Shown here: in pieces, positions 1 to 9,301 of the stretch | Layout: every line of letters begins with the position of its first letter | Position numbering within the stretch: the stretch's first letter is position 1 | Source of the DNA: a virus | IMG/VR virus record: IMGVR_UViG_3300049737_000544 | Span: 1-50,764 of that record | DNA: 50,764 nucleotides | Direction: 5' to 3' (one strand) | The notes under the pieces: generated by a model | What the model saw: the letters and a program-made list of their open reading frames with translations, nothing else | What the model was told of the DNA's origin: nothing | Databases searched by the model: none | Translations under genes and position numbers: made by a program

Positions 1-84
1 TTCCATAAATTCTGAGTCCATACCACAGATACCTGTATGTTTGCACTTAAGTTCGTCTTCTGTAAAATATTTCCAATTACTCAT
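1..84 (-). CDS. M15 peptidase endolysin, N-terminal fragment
   Basis: Only the first 28 codons lie in the window, beginning MSNWKYFTEDELKCKHTG and continuing through GMDSEFME. This matches the usual start of phage Peptidase_M15_3 proteins (D-Ala-D-Ala carboxypeptidase/endolysin fold), where the F-x-x-x-E-L-x-C and M-D-x-x-F-M elements precede the zinc site. The zinc ligands themselves are off the left edge. Such enzymes cut peptidoglycan cross-links at lysis. The ATG sits directly after the hydroxylase stop, suggesting co-translation. The holin that would partner it is near the other end of the window (49101-49505). Assignment rests on a short stretch, so it is probable rather than certain. 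Confidence 0.6.
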   Translation of the reverse strand, partial: MSNWKYFTEDELKCKHTGICGMDSEFME

Positions 85-85
85 T

Positions 86-676
86 TTATGTCCATTGTTT
101 TCCTTCTCGCCAACCTACTAAAGCATGACGTTGTCCTTTAGTAACTTCAGTAACACGATGTTGTAAAAAAGAAGGAAAAACTATTACCGTGCCTTTTTTT
201 CTTAATGTCTCTTTTAGTTCTGGCGTATTAGGTATATCTGTAAATTCTAAATCTCCGCCAGTATAAGAATCTGATTCAGATAATTGTATAGAAAAACTTA
301 GCTTTCTTTCATACATACCTTGTTTAGCTTCTCCTAAAAAAGAGTCTTGATGCCAGTTATAAAAACTACCTTTATTATATTCTGTGTGTTGAATGTATCT
401 ACACACTCCTGATAGATCAAAACCAAACCAATCCATATTAGCTTTGTTTACATAATTGTCTGCTAAATCTTTAGCTTCTTTATATAGATTTGGCATAGAG
501 TCATTTAACCAACGTAGTTGTGTAACTCTATATTTATCATCTTCTTTTGCATTTTCTTCAAAACCTATTTCTGCTTTTTCAATAGGTACATTTTCTAAAA
601 CATGAAGATGCAAGTTATCTAGATATTTTAATAATTCTTCATTTGGGTTTTCAAAAATTGCTATTCTTCCAAGCAT
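86..676 (-). CDS. PKHD-type 2OG-Fe(II) dioxygenase (prolyl hydroxylase-like), copy 1
   Basis: A 196-residue protein with the 2-oxoglutarate/Fe(II) oxygenase signature: His109 and Asp111 in YNWHQDSF, the distal His173 in FLQHRVTE, and Arg183 in GQRHALVGW as the 2OG-binding arginine. The family hydroxylates proline or other side chains; phage copies are common in marine genomes and their target is unknown. The fibre with Gly-Pro-Thr repeats at 3272-6298 is one conceivable substrate (inference). The start is supported by a GGAG box eight bases upstream, and the ATG lies within the 3' end of the preceding 40-residue ORF. A second copy at 49692-50282 differs at ten residues, all at or after residue 91. 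Confidence 0.9.
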   Translation of the reverse strand: MLGRIAIFENPNEELLKYLDNLHLHVLENVPIEKAEIGFEENAKEDDKYRVTQLRWLNDSMPNLYKEAKDLADNYVNKANMDWFGFDLSGVCRYIQHTEYNKGSFYNWHQDSFLGEAKQGMYERKLSFSIQLSESDSYTGGDLEFTDIPNTPELKETLRKKGTVIVFPSFLQHRVTEVTKGQRHALVGWREGKQWT

Positions 677-783
677 TTTGTTTCTCCACTATGAAATTTT
701 TTTTTGTAATATTCTCTATATTTTTTTTCTAGTTCAATTTTTTTATTAAAATTTTTATTAGCTTTTTTAAATTCTGCTTTCAT
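661..783 (-). CDS. Lysine-rich 40-residue protein, copy 1
   Basis: A short ORF (MKAEFKKANKNFNKK...) rich in Lys and Glu, predicted helical. It starts in an ATGA overlap with the stop of the upstream 268-residue gene and ends 16 bases inside the hydroxylase gene. The same ORF is preserved in the second cassette (50267-50389) with several amino-acid changes but no stops, which argues that it is translated. Function unknown; it may only couple translation of its two neighbours. Confidence 0.5.
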   Translation of the reverse strand: MKAEFKKANKNFNKKIELEKKYREYYKKKFHSGETKCLEE

Positions 784-1586
784 TTTGTTTTAGTAAGCTT
801 GTCTATCATCTTTTTATGTTTTTGATATTTATTAGCTACAACTCTTGAGCCATAAGGGTACATACTACTTGCAAGAGTTTTGTTCCATTCGGTAGCTGGT
901 ATATGGTTGTAATGTATTTTATATTTTGTTTTGCCTTGTAGCGGTACTAATACTGCAGGAGACTCACCATATTTAAAATTTAATTCTTGTGACTTAGCTT
1001 CAGTAAAAAATTGAATGTGCATTTGATGAGCATAATAAAATTCAAGCACTCCGTTTAATACTTGTATATTTTTTTTTGACTGCCAATAATTATTTGTTAA
1101 TAAAAACTTATGATCTTTAGGTCCTTCAATATACCAAGGGTAAGATAATTTTAATTGTCTCATGTCTGGAAAAGCATCTCCCCATTGTTCAGCAGCGTGA
1201 GTTTGCACAACTGGAACATGAGATGCTTCATTAAATCCTTGATATTCTATAGGTCCATTAAAACTGTAATTAGGAATCCAGTCTAATTTATCTTTTTCTT
1301 TATTGTATTTAATTTTTATATCGAAAGGACAAGGTAAAGCTATAGCATTTTGATAAAACTCTATAAACCCTGTGCAAGACTTCATATTTAAAATAGGCTC
1401 ACCATTTTCTAACATTGCTGCTTCATGCTCTGCTGGTGTTTTTTTCTCTGGGTCAGCAGAAACTTTTAATTTGTTCCACCAAGAAATTTTAGATGGCTTT
1501 AAATAATGAGGTGTAGTTTCTTTATATTTGGTAGGTTCTTCGTAACAAGTATTTATTATTAAATCAAAATGTTTTTTTAAGAACAT
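780..1586 (-). CDS. Conserved hypothetical protein (268 aa), hydroxylase partner, copy 1
   Basis: A soluble 268-residue protein rich in Trp, Tyr and His with no signal peptide or membrane segment. It vaguely recalls the DUF6065-type proteins that accompany oxygenases in marine phages, but I cannot confirm this from sequence alone. It precedes the hydroxylase on the transcript, and its 3' half is duplicated with it at the right end (50386-50764). The repeated pairing suggests the two act in one process, perhaps modification of a virion or host component. No catalytic motif is recognised. Confidence 0.65.
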   Translation of the reverse strand: MFLKKHFDLIINTCYEEPTKYKETTPHYLKPSKISWWNKLKVSADPEKKTPAEHEAAMLENGEPILNMKSCTGFIEFYQNAIALPCPFDIKIKYNKEKDKLDWIPNYSFNGPIEYQGFNEASHVPVVQTHAAEQWGDAFPDMRQLKLSYPWYIEGPKDHKFLLTNNYWQSKKNIQVLNGVLEFYYAHQMHIQFFTEAKSQELNFKYGESPAVLVPLQGKTKYKIHYNHIPATEWNKTLASSMYPYGSRVVANKYQKHKKMIDKLTKTK

Positions 1587-1591
1587 ATTTT

Positions 1592-2656
1592 TTATATCAA
1601 CCAGTTTGCAGGAGTTTGAGGTATTTTAATGTAAGCTTTAACTTGTTTTATTGCCAAAGTGTTTTTGTCATAAACTAGACCAAAGTTCCAAACAGTAGAT
1701 TGCATTTTATTATCTGGCAAAGGAAATTCAAGTGAATATTTTTCACAGTATTTTTTCATTATGTTAGGTGTAGAAGTAAAAAACACATCGTACTCATCAG
1801 CCTCAACTCCATTAATATCATATATCTTAGCAAAGTAATGATCGTAACAAACAGGTAAAGGCGGTCTCGCAATAAAAGAATCAGGATTAGTTTGATAATT
1901 ATCAGTGGTTTCGTTACCTACTATTACGACTTTTAAGTATTCTTTAGAACTATCTAAATCATATTTTTTTCCATACCACCATCTAAAACTATAAGAATGA
2001 ACTGGAACTTTGTAAGTAGCTAAAAGATTACTATAAGCAGCTTTTTCATAATACATTTCGTAAAAAGTAATCGTATTATTGCTAGAGTAAGGCGGTCTTA
2101 TAGTATGATTGTCATAATATTTACCAACAATATTAAAAGGTTTTGCTTTAAAGTCAGGTTGATTAGAAAATTTAGAATTTATTTTAGTTATCAAAGCATC
2201 TACTTCTTCACCCTCAGGACCTGTACAACCTATTTGATAATCTATTTTGACTAGTTCTTTATTAACATAGACTTCATCCCACATACCTGTTTCTTTTGCT
2301 ATAATTTTACATTCTCCTAACCACTCTGCAGGAATATCTGTTTCTGTTGGTACTTTGAATAAAGTGTTACCTTGATAATATAATATTTCTTTATCCCAAA
2401 TTTTTACTTCCCACAAATCTTTTATATAGTCTAGTTGGTCACTTTCGATTGAAAATAATCCATCTGATTCTTGTGTCAATAATTCATCAGTAGAATGTTT
2501 ATCAAACTCCCAATACATTTCTTCACCAGATACTGGATGATTAGTATAAAGGGTTAATCTTTTGTAATCGTTATCGGTTCGCCAATGAGTAATTTTTTCT
2601 TCCGCAGTCCTGTCCTGATATGAGTCTGTACTCTCTGTAACTACCACTTTAGTCAT
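1592..2656 (-). CDS. Hypothetical late protein (354 aa)
   Basis: The product is 354 residues, acidic and rich in Tyr and Trp, with no recognisable motif, signal or membrane segment. It lies in the minus-strand late block, one base from the upstream gene's stop and five bases from the downstream gene. Position between tail fibre genes and the hydroxylase cassette suggests a tail-associated or late accessory protein, but function is not known. Confidence 0.6.
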   Translation of the reverse strand: MTKVVVTESTDSYQDRTAEEKITHWRTDNDYKRLTLYTNHPVSGEEMYWEFDKHSTDELLTQESDGLFSIESDQLDYIKDLWEVKIWDKEILYYQGNTLFKVPTETDIPAEWLGECKIIAKETGMWDEVYVNKELVKIDYQIGCTGPEGEEVDALITKINSKFSNQPDFKAKPFNIVGKYYDNHTIRPPYSSNNTITFYEMYYEKAAYSNLLATYKVPVHSYSFRWWYGKKYDLDSSKEYLKVVIVGNETTDNYQTNPDSFIARPPLPVCYDHYFAKIYDINGVEADEYDVFFTSTPNIMKKYCEKYSLEFPLPDNKMQSTVWNFGLVYDKNTLAIKQVKAYIKIPQTPANWLI

Positions 2657-2657
2657 C

Positions 2658-3272
2658 TTAAACTCTTCTCCTAAAAGTTACATAGTAAGTTGTGTTATTA
2701 GCAGGAAAAGGAGCTATTGTATCTGTATTACTCGTAAAACCTACATTCGGAGCTGTAGTGCTTATAGCTAGGACTGTAGAATTAGCAGTACTTGAAAAAG
2801 TAAAATCTCCCCTATCAAAAGTAGTTGCGTTGACTACAACACTATTAAAAACATTGTTGTCGTCATTAGTTATATTAGATGCATTTGAAGTAATTTCAAA
2901 ATTTTTAGACCCAGTTCCTAATATAGTATTTGAACTACAATAAACTCCAGTAATAGTTCCTCCGCCCATATAATCAGAATCACTAGTAGGACTTAAATTT
3001 GAAGGTGAAGTATTAGCATGAAAACCTCTGTAATAACTTGTTATGCTTATATAGCTTTGTGTAAAAGTTACTGACCCAGCTCCGACTGTGCCACTTTGTA
3101 CAAAGTCAGCAGCTTTAGCGTACATATTTGCCATTCCAAATTGAGTGTTTTGATTAGAGCCACACATTAATCGTAAGTCAGCGTCATTAAAACCAATAGA
3201 ATTGCCTGAACCTCCTCCTAGTTCAACATGGACTGCGTTCATATCTATTTGTCCAGATGCAACTGTAGCCAT
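2658..3272 (-). CDS. Putative virion/tail protein (204 aa)
   Basis: A Ser/Thr/Asn/Gly-rich 204-residue protein of low charge, with beta-strand-like alternation, as is usual for small phage tail or fibre-tip proteins. The start codon overlaps the last base of the stop of the large fibre gene upstream, so both are probably translated together. The N-terminal region ([20 protein letters not shown]) resembles the generic start of many phage tail proteins in marine metagenomes. The exact role is unknown. Confidence 0.6.
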   Translation of the reverse strand: MATVASGQIDMNAVHVELGGGSGNSIGFNDADLRLMCGSNQNTQFGMANMYAKAADFVQSGTVGAGSVTFTQSYISITSYYRGFHANTSPSNLSPTSDSDYMGGGTITGVYCSSNTILGTGSKNFEITSNASNITNDDNNVFNSVVVNATTFDRGDFTFSSTANSTVLAISTTAPNVGFTSNTDTIAPFPANNTTYYVTFRRRV

Positions 3273-6200
3273 TATTTAGCCTCTAATTTTTCTACCTTTT
3301 CCTCAAGTTCTTTTATAGCTTCAATAAGTAAAGGTATAAGTTTGTCGTACCAAACTGTTAGATATTTATCATCTATTGGTGCTGCAGTTACTACTTCAGG
3401 CAATACTTTTTGTACTTCTTGAGCAGATACTCCAACTTGAAGTCTGTTGTTTTCATAACCAAGAGCTTTAGCTGTTTGATTTTCTTGGAAATAATAACCA
3501 TTTAATTGTTTTACTTTTTCTAAAGCGTTATCAATTGTGCCTTCAAAATCTTTTAGTCTTTCATCAGAATAAAAAGCAGTAATATTATTAGTAGCTCGTA
3601 TTTCACCTGCTGTTCCTGAACCTGCTGTATTAACACCCAAACTGTTTACTTGTGCATTTGAGCCTGTGCTAAAGCCACCAGTCGGTCCTGTTGGACCAGT
3701 TGGTCCAGTGGGTCCAGTACCGCCATTGCTTCCAGAAGGACCAGTGGGTCCTGTGGGTCCAGTTCCGCCATCATTTCCGTCACTTCCTGCTGGTCCTGTA
3801 GGTCCAGTAGGTCCAGTGGGTCCAGTTGGACCAGTACCACCATCATTTCCATCACTTCCATCATTTCCTGCTGGTCCTGTAGGTCCAGTAGGTCCAGTGG
3901 GTCCAGTAGGTCCAGTAGGTCCAGTAGGTCCAGCTACTGTTGAATCTGCTCCAGCAGGTCCAGTTGGACCAGTAGGTCCAGTACTACCATTACTTCCAGC
4001 AGGTCCAGTTGGACCCGTAGGTCCAGTAGGTCCAGTGGGTCCAGCAGCTATTGCATTTGCAATAGTAGCTTTTCTAATGGCACTTGCTGAAGTGTCATAG
4101 ACTGCTATGAGATCGTCACTAGCTATAGAAGTTTCAGCAGTATGAGCAGATACTACGTCACCAGCTACTGTACCAGTAACATCTACTCCTGTTGAAGTGG
4201 TTTCAAATTTTTTAGAGTTATCGTAATAAAGGTCAACAGAACCATTAGTATCAAACAAGGCTTTAGTTTCAGAACCATCGCCAGTTTTCATAATTACTGC
4301 ACCATCAGCCCAAATTTCTAAGTTTCCTGTTCCTACGTCTTTTATAAAACTGGTAGACCCATCGTGAAGAATCTGTAAATCTGAACCTGCTCCAAAAGTA
4401 GCTTTTCCATTATCTCCTAAAACTATATCGTGATTAAAAAATGCTGACCCTGCTGCAGACATATCAAGGGTTAGAGCAGTTATAGTTGAGCCACCATCAA
4501 TACCTTTAAAAACAATATCTTTATCATCTGTTCTGGACATGATAGAAAAGTCCCCACTTGAGTTTCCAAGAGAACCAAGATAAGCACTAGCATCATAAAA
4601 CTGTATGCCACCACCATCAGCATTAAGAACTATGTTTCCTGCTGAATCTACAGTAAAATCACCTGACCCACTTTCAGTTAAAGTTGTTGCATTACTGCCA
4701 TCACCTGTAATTGATAAAGCACCTCCCGTAATTGCCAACGTATCATCTATAGTTACAGCACCATTAAAGTAAGCATTATTTTGGTTATATAGACCATAAG
4801 AACCATGTACAGCATTTACACCTACACCTAATTTAGTTTGAGCTACAACACTTCCAGTTACATTTGCAGTATGTGAAAAATCAAACTCATTATTACTTGC
4901 ATCCCAAAGAATAGTTGCATCTGTACTTGCATCAACTGCATCTTGAATAGTAATACCAGCACCATTAGCAGAACCTGAAGTATCACCTGAGCCAAAGTTT
5001 ACAGTTATGTTTTTATCTTCTACATCTAGGGTAGCAGTATTTAAAGTTGTTGTAGTACCTTGTACAGTCAAGTCACCTTGAACAACAACACCATTATTAA
5101 AGGTAGCAGTACCAGCATCTGACATATCAAGGGTAAGAGCGGCAATTACAGAACTTCCATCTACACCTTGAAAGACTAAATCTTTATCTTGAACCCTAGA
5201 CCTTATGTAGAGATCACCACTATTATTGTTCATGCTGATAGTTCCAACAATAGTTCCATCATCACTTAATATAATATCTCCACCACCTGCATCTAAGGTA
5301 ATATCTGCTGCTACATCTAGTGTTAAATTACCAGAACTTGTAGTTATGGCACTCGTATAAGCTGTGCCTGAAAGATGAAGGTCTTTAAAGCGTGAACCTG
5401 TTGCACCTAAGTCAACTGCTCCATTTGAGGCACTTCCCTCATCTCTAGGTTCAATACTAGAACCAAAAAAGGTTAAGCCTACTTTTCCTGCAGTGGGTAA
5501 TCCTTCAATAAACATACTACCACTTGAATTACCTACAGAACCAAATTCAGTTCCACCATCTGCAAATATTATATCCCCACCATCAGCATCAAGAATAATA
5601 TCTCCTGCTGTATCTAATGTTAGGTTGCCTTCGTTAGCAAAAATAGAACCATTAGTGCCATCAGATGTGAGAATTAAATCTCCACCTGCACCCATTCTTA
5701 GTAAACCATTATCTACCATTTGAATATCGTGGCTAAAGGATGCTGAACCACCTAATGACATATCAAGGGTAAGGGCAGTAATCGTAGAACCACCATCGTT
5801 GCCTTTAAAAATTATGTCTTTGTCTTGTGTGTTAGCTCCAAGGACTAAATCTGTACTACTATTTTCTATGTAGCCAAATTGTGTTCCGCCATCTTCAAAA
5901 ACAATAAATCCACCATCAGCATCTAATTTAATCTGTCCAGCTACATCTAGCGTAAGATTGCCTGAGTCGGCAATAGTTTGACCTGCCAGTGCTCCTAAAG
6001 TAGTAGTTACATTATCTTTTAAAATTAACTTAGTTATTCGAATGGCAACTGTTACACCCGTGCTAAAAGAAGCTGCAGATGTATCGTCTTGAGCTCTTAC
6101 AACAGTAAAGGTAGAACCAGATACACCAGTAACTTTTACTATTTCTATATTTGTGCCATCATCTATAGTGACATAGAAGAACTGGCTACCTGAAATAGAC

Positions 6201-6298
6201 GGAAAATCAGTAGCTGAAGATACAGAAATAGAAGTGGCTGTATCATTTATCCCACTTGCGAGAGTGGTTATGGCATTGTTAGCAAGAACTAAAGCCAT
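3272..6298 (-). CDS. Tail fibre with collagen-like region and C-terminal S74 chaperone
   Basis: A 1008-residue fibre. Residues about 1-110 are an attachment-type domain. Residues about 110-740 contain repeated beta modules built on [19 protein letters not shown]. Residues about 749-875 are Gly-Pro-Thr collagen-like triplets. The last hundred residues are an intramolecular chaperone of the endosialidase type (Peptidase_S74), with the Ser-Asp autocleavage dyad in YSDERLK near residue 910 and a terminal coiled coil. The family trimerises, self-cleaves and releases the chaperone after fibre folding. The protein probably binds the host surface. Confidence 0.9.
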   Translation of the reverse strand: MALVLANNAITTLASGINDTATSISVSSATDFPSISGSQFFYVTIDDGTNIEIVKVTGVSGSTFTVVRAQDDTSAASFSTGVTVAIRITKLILKDNVTTTLGALAGQTIADSGNLTLDVAGQIKLDADGGFIVFEDGGTQFGYIENSSTDLVLGANTQDKDIIFKGNDGGSTITALTLDMSLGGSASFSHDIQMVDNGLLRMGAGGDLILTSDGTNGSIFANEGNLTLDTAGDIILDADGGDIIFADGGTEFGSVGNSSGSMFIEGLPTAGKVGLTFFGSSIEPRDEGSASNGAVDLGATGSRFKDLHLSGTAYTSAITTSSGNLTLDVAADITLDAGGGDIILSDDGTIVGTISMNNNSGDLYIRSRVQDKDLVFQGVDGSSVIAALTLDMSDAGTATFNNGVVVQGDLTVQGTTTTLNTATLDVEDKNITVNFGSGDTSGSANGAGITIQDAVDASTDATILWDASNNEFDFSHTANVTGSVVAQTKLGVGVNAVHGSYGLYNQNNAYFNGAVTIDDTLAITGGALSITGDGSNATTLTESGSGDFTVDSAGNIVLNADGGGIQFYDASAYLGSLGNSSGDFSIMSRTDDKDIVFKGIDGGSTITALTLDMSAAGSAFFNHDIVLGDNGKATFGAGSDLQILHDGSTSFIKDVGTGNLEIWADGAVIMKTGDGSETKALFDTNGSVDLYYDNSKKFETTSTGVDVTGTVAGDVVSAHTAETSIASDDLIAVYDTSASAIRKATIANAIAAGPTGPTGPTGPTGPAGSNGSTGPTGPTGPAGADSTVAGPTGPTGPTGPTGPTGPTGPAGNDGSDGNDGGTGPTGPTGPTGPTGPAGSDGNDGGTGPTGPTGPSGSNGGTGPTGPTGPTGPTGGFSTGSNAQVNSLGVNTAGSGTAGEIRATNNITAFYSDERLKDFEGTIDNALEKVKQLNGYYFQENQTAKALGYENNRLQVGVSAQEVQKVLPEVVTAAPIDDKYLTVWYDKLIPLLIEAIKELEEKVEKLEAK
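3672..4050 (-). repeat. Collagen-like Gly-Pro-Thr coding repeat
   Basis: About forty near-identical nine-base units (complements of GGTCCAGTA, GGTCCAGTT and variants) encode G-P-T triplets, interrupted by short Gly-Ser-Asn/Asp-Gly linkers. The DNA-level similarity of the units makes the tract prone to slippage or recombination, so fibre length may vary between relatives. Long open frames on the other reading frames here are by-products of the repeat. Confidence 0.9.
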
Positions 6299-6309
6299 TA
6301 CCTAATCCT

Positions 6310-6741
6310 TTAACTAACAGTAACAGTCCAAGTGACAGTCATGCTGTCGGATGCACCTTTATTTACTACTGAAAAGACTGTTCTGCATAACATAGTACCA
6401 CCAGAACTAGCATTAAAAATACCAGCTTCTGTAACAGCACCTGTACCAGTACCAGCGGCAAAACTTGCAACATAAGTTACAACAGCCCCAGAAACATTCG
6501 TACTTGTTAAAGCAACTCTACCTAATTGTGTACCTAATGCTGTGTCTGAAGCACTGGCTGCGGTAGAACCAGAGCCTATACCCATGTGAGACATTGCAGT
6601 AGCTGAAGTATCTTTTATACGAGAAGCGACATAGCCTTTACCAGTGGTAACAACTATATTATCTACCTCTTGCACAACTTCGTCATTAAGTCGAATTTGC
6701 AGCTTACCCTTCATTTTTAATTGGTCATTTATATTTGACAT
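6310..6741 (-). CDS. Hypothetical virion protein (143 aa)
   Basis: A 143-residue protein rich in Ser, Thr, Ala and Val, with no Cys beyond one, and predicted all-beta. It lies between the large fibre gene and the repeat-rich 496-residue protein in the same transcript. Proteins of this size, composition and position in marine podoviruses are usually tail accessory or fibre-connecting proteins. This is an inference from context; no domain is recognised. Confidence 0.6.
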   Translation of the reverse strand: MSNINDQLKMKGKLQIRLNDEVVQEVDNIVVTTGKGYVASRIKDTSATAMSHMGIGSGSTAASASDTALGTQLGRVALTSTNVSGAVVTYVASFAAGTGTGAVTEAGIFNASSGGTMLCRTVFSVVNKGASDSMTVTWTVTVS

Positions 6742-6750
6742 TTTTACCTC

Positions 6751-8241
6751 TTAAGAGTTTATTGTGTAAGTGTTAAGAGCACTGGTGTTAAAAACACTAT
6801 TGGCTCCTGAAGTTAATTGTATAGCAATTGACTCAGATACTGAAACACTATTTGATATAACACCTTGTTCTTTTAAATAAGAAAAAGCTTCTTCTATAAC
6901 AGGAGTATCATTAAAAGCCCTTTGAAAACTTACTATTCTAGCTAAAGATTCTGTAATGCTAGGAGTATCAGTTAAGCCCTTGCCAAAATCACTAATATTT
7001 AAACTTTCAACTACACTAGCAGCATCAGCTAAACTCTTGACAAAATCACTAACATTTAAACTTTCAGTTATAGTAGAAGCATCGTTAAAAGTTCTTTGAA
7101 AATTTACTATTCTAGCTAAAGACTCTGCAATGCTAGAGGTATCAGCTAGGCTTTTATTAAAATCACTAACACTTAAGCTTTCAGTTATAGCGGGAGTATC
7201 ATTAAAAGACCTTTGAAAACTTACTATTCTAGCTAAAGATTCTGCAATAGAAACTATATTATTTTTATTTACACCTGAATTCGTAGCCAGATCATCACTA
7301 GCACTTGCAGTATCATCTAAAGTATAAGTATCAGCTAAAGAACGAATGTAGTTTGTAACTTTTGAAAAAGACTCTGAGATAGATATTGATTGTTCATCTC
7401 TAGTGACAATTTTATTTCCCATGCCGCTGTGTACAGCACAATAATAATGTAGGGAGTTTATAAAAGTGTCAAAATCTATTTCAACATAAGCTCCAGCTTG
7501 TCCAGCAGTTCCTACAACTGTAACACCAGTTGTATATTCGCTGCCGCCTCCATGAGTTCCATTTCCTGTTGTAGAAAATCTTAGAGGATGTCCGCCATTG
7601 CTTGAATGAGATTGATCGAATCTGTAAGTTCCATTTAATTCTAAGTCTATTTCTGGGCTAACTCCCCCATTAAAATAAAATTTATTTCCTCCACCATAAC
7701 TATTAACTCCAGAAGCAACTGTAACAATATAAGTAATTGTGGAACCCGTATTTGGATTACCAATAACTTTATTAGGAACTACATTTGAAGATTCACTAAC
7801 AGAATAAGAATCAGATTTTTCACTCGAAAAAGAACTTATATAATTTTCCGCTATGCTTGTGTTATCTGATTTATTCAGTTCGGTATCTTGCACTGAACTT
7901 TCAGATATAGATAAAGATTCGCTAAATTCTCTTGCAAGAATAATAGCTACGCTTTCAGAGACTGAAAGAATATCTCCTTTTGCTAAAGCAGTTTCTAAAT
8001 TTGATTGTTCGGCAACAATCATTGAATCTGTAATTTGTTTGCTTGTAGAAAGTTGTAAAGACTCAGATATATTTATAATTACGGCATTATTGCCATCATC
8101 CATAAAAAATAAATTTGTTGAGCTTGAATCTATTAAAACATCTGTAATAGATAAATTTTGAAATTGAAGAGGGGCTTTTAAATTAAGTGCGGATAAAACA
8201 CTTTTTAGTTTTTGAAACTCTACCTTTATTTTTAATGCCAT
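6751..8241 (-). CDS. Virion protein with cupredoxin-like domain and ESL repeats
   Basis: A 496-residue protein. About residues 160-280 form a cupredoxin-like domain: a Gly-Gly-His-Pro segment near 217 and YYCAVHSGMG near 267, which supplies the Cys-x2-His-x3-Met loop seen in type 1 copper sites. The flanks carry repeats of the type ITESL-x-x-SDF-x-K-SLADT-x-SIAESLARIV-x-FQR (about residues 320-450, nt 6890-7260). The position among tail genes suggests a structural or fibre role. Domains with a similar HPLRFS / YYC-x-x-H-SGMG pattern occur in other marine phage virion proteins. Copper binding is untested. The stop overlaps no gene; the start abuts the 124-residue gene. Confidence 0.75.
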   Translation of the reverse strand: MALKIKVEFQKLKSVLSALNLKAPLQFQNLSITDVLIDSSSTNLFFMDDGNNAVIINISESLQLSTSKQITDSMIVAEQSNLETALAKGDILSVSESVAIILAREFSESLSISESSVQDTELNKSDNTSIAENYISSFSSEKSDSYSVSESSNVVPNKVIGNPNTGSTITYIVTVASGVNSYGGGNKFYFNGGVSPEIDLELNGTYRFDQSHSSNGGHPLRFSTTGNGTHGGGSEYTTGVTVVGTAGQAGAYVEIDFDTFINSLHYYCAVHSGMGNKIVTRDEQSISISESFSKVTNYIRSLADTYTLDDTASASDDLATNSGVNKNNIVSIAESLARIVSFQRSFNDTPAITESLSVSDFNKSLADTSSIAESLARIVNFQRTFNDASTITESLNVSDFVKSLADAASVVESLNISDFGKGLTDTPSITESLARIVSFQRAFNDTPVIEEAFSYLKEQGVISNSVSVSESIAIQLTSGANSVFNTSALNTYTINS

Positions 8242-8615
8242 TAGTCAAAATCTTCCCTCACATTGAATTTAATTAAATCAACAACAGTTTGTATATCTCC
8301 TGTAGATTTAGTTAATTCAACTTCTGCTTCATAAAGTCCAGCAGCGGGGAAAGTATCGCTAGGAAAAACCATTGAAACTTTACCATTTGAAGCATCTGTG
8401 ATTGAAGCGGTAACTGTTTTTAAAATTGTTGTTTCTCCTATTTGCCTAATTCTAATTCTTATAGTTCCGCCTGTAATATCTACATTAGCAAAAGTATCAG
8501 AATTTTCTTGATCTAAAACTTGCCCTGAAGCAGCCGTATTACTATCTTTTAAAGTAATGGTAAGTTCAGGCAAAGTATCGCCTTTAACCATTCTTAATGT
8601 AGTAGCGTAAGCCAT
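8241..8615 (-). CDS. Hypothetical virion protein (124 aa)
   Basis: A 124-residue protein, beta-rich by pattern, with the segment GGTIRIRIRQIGETTI and a C-terminal part typical of immunoglobulin-like or BppU-like baseplate N-domains (ITLKDSNT...NVDITGGTIRI). BppU N-terminal domains bind receptor-binding proteins to the tail, which suits its place directly before fibre genes. Its first and last bases overlap the neighbouring stop and start codons, indicating tight co-translation. The assignment to that family is tentative. Confidence 0.55.
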   Translation of the reverse strand: MAYATTLRMVKGDTLPELTITLKDSNTAASGQVLDQENSDTFANVDITGGTIRIRIRQIGETTILKTVTASITDASNGKVSMVFPSDTFPAAGLYEAEVELTKSTGDIQTVVDLIKFNVREDFD

Positions 8616-9292
8616 TATACAAACTCCTGATATTTAATAGTTAATGGAGCACCAACATTGCCATATTTTGTTTTTCTGACAGCTTGTGCTTGTCCTTTAT
8701 CATACATTTTTTTATTTAAATCTGCTGCCTGTAAATCTGTAAAAGGTGTGTCTTTCATCATTTGTAGTCGATATAAGGCTCCATGCACTACAGTTTCTGA
8801 ATATTCGTTTGCAATTATAGTAGGTATAGTCGATGCAGACTGTGTTGGCTTTAATGAATATAAAACATAAAGCTTTTCGTTCTCAGTGGGAGTCGGAGCA
8901 AAAAGTATAGTTTCTTGATCTTTTTGTGTGTAATATTTTACTGGTCCTTTTCCATAAAAATCATAAATAGAAACACCTCCTATTTGTGCTTTAGGATGAA
9001 TCCTTGTATATCTTTTTTGCGATAATTGTGTGCCACTATCATCTGAAAAAACTTTAAATATATCTATAATATGATTAAGTTCAGCTCCAGCGGGTATGTC
9101 TAAATCTTTATCTGAATATTCATTTACATTTTTAACTACTTGCAAGATTCCTAAATCTTTTAAATAAATATCTGTGCTAATACAAAATTCTATTAAAGTG
9201 TTTCTTAGCTCATCTATAATCAAAGCTTCTGGACAAGAAGGAGCCTCTCTTTTTACTTTTGGCACCAATGTTTGTATTTTTTTACTGCTCAT
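8615..9292 (-). CDS. Phage adaptor / tail-tube-like protein (225 aa)
   Basis: A 225-residue protein with the look of a podovirus head-tail adaptor: an N-terminal segment CPEALIIDELRNTLIEFC, a middle beta region, and a C-terminal helix around ETVVHGALYRLQMM. Such proteins form a ring beneath the portal. It follows the 220-residue candidate adaptor in the late transcript and ends one base into the next gene's start. The match is to the general pattern; no catalytic residues are expected. Confidence 0.7.
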   Translation of the reverse strand: MSSKKIQTLVPKVKREAPSCPEALIIDELRNTLIEFCISTDIYLKDLGILQVVKNVNEYSDKDLDIPAGAELNHIIDIFKVFSDDSGTQLSQKRYTRIHPKAQIGGVSIYDFYGKGPVKYYTQKDQETILFAPTPTENEKLYVLYSLKPTQSASTIPTIIANEYSETVVHGALYRLQMMKDTPFTDLQAADLNKKMYDKGQAQAVRKTKYGNVGAPLTIKYQEFV

Positions 9293-9301
9293 GAATCTGC
9301 T

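Larger units (their letters stand above)
82..1158. repeat. Left copy of diverged duplicated cassette
   Basis: This stretch aligns without any gap to 49688-50764 at a constant offset of 49606 bases. It carries the hydroxylase, the 40-residue ORF and the 3' part of the 268-residue gene. Homology stops abruptly at the hydroxylase stop codon, before the M15 peptidase gene. The copies differ by scattered substitutions, so this is not an exact terminal repeat. Confidence 0.9.

Noticed and set aside
3646-4100. Long open frames on both strands within the collagen-like tract
   Set aside because: They are frame and strand shadows of the Gly-Pro-Thr repeat: nine-base units lack stops in several frames. 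Their Pro/Val/Gly or Leu/Asp runs follow directly from the repeat.
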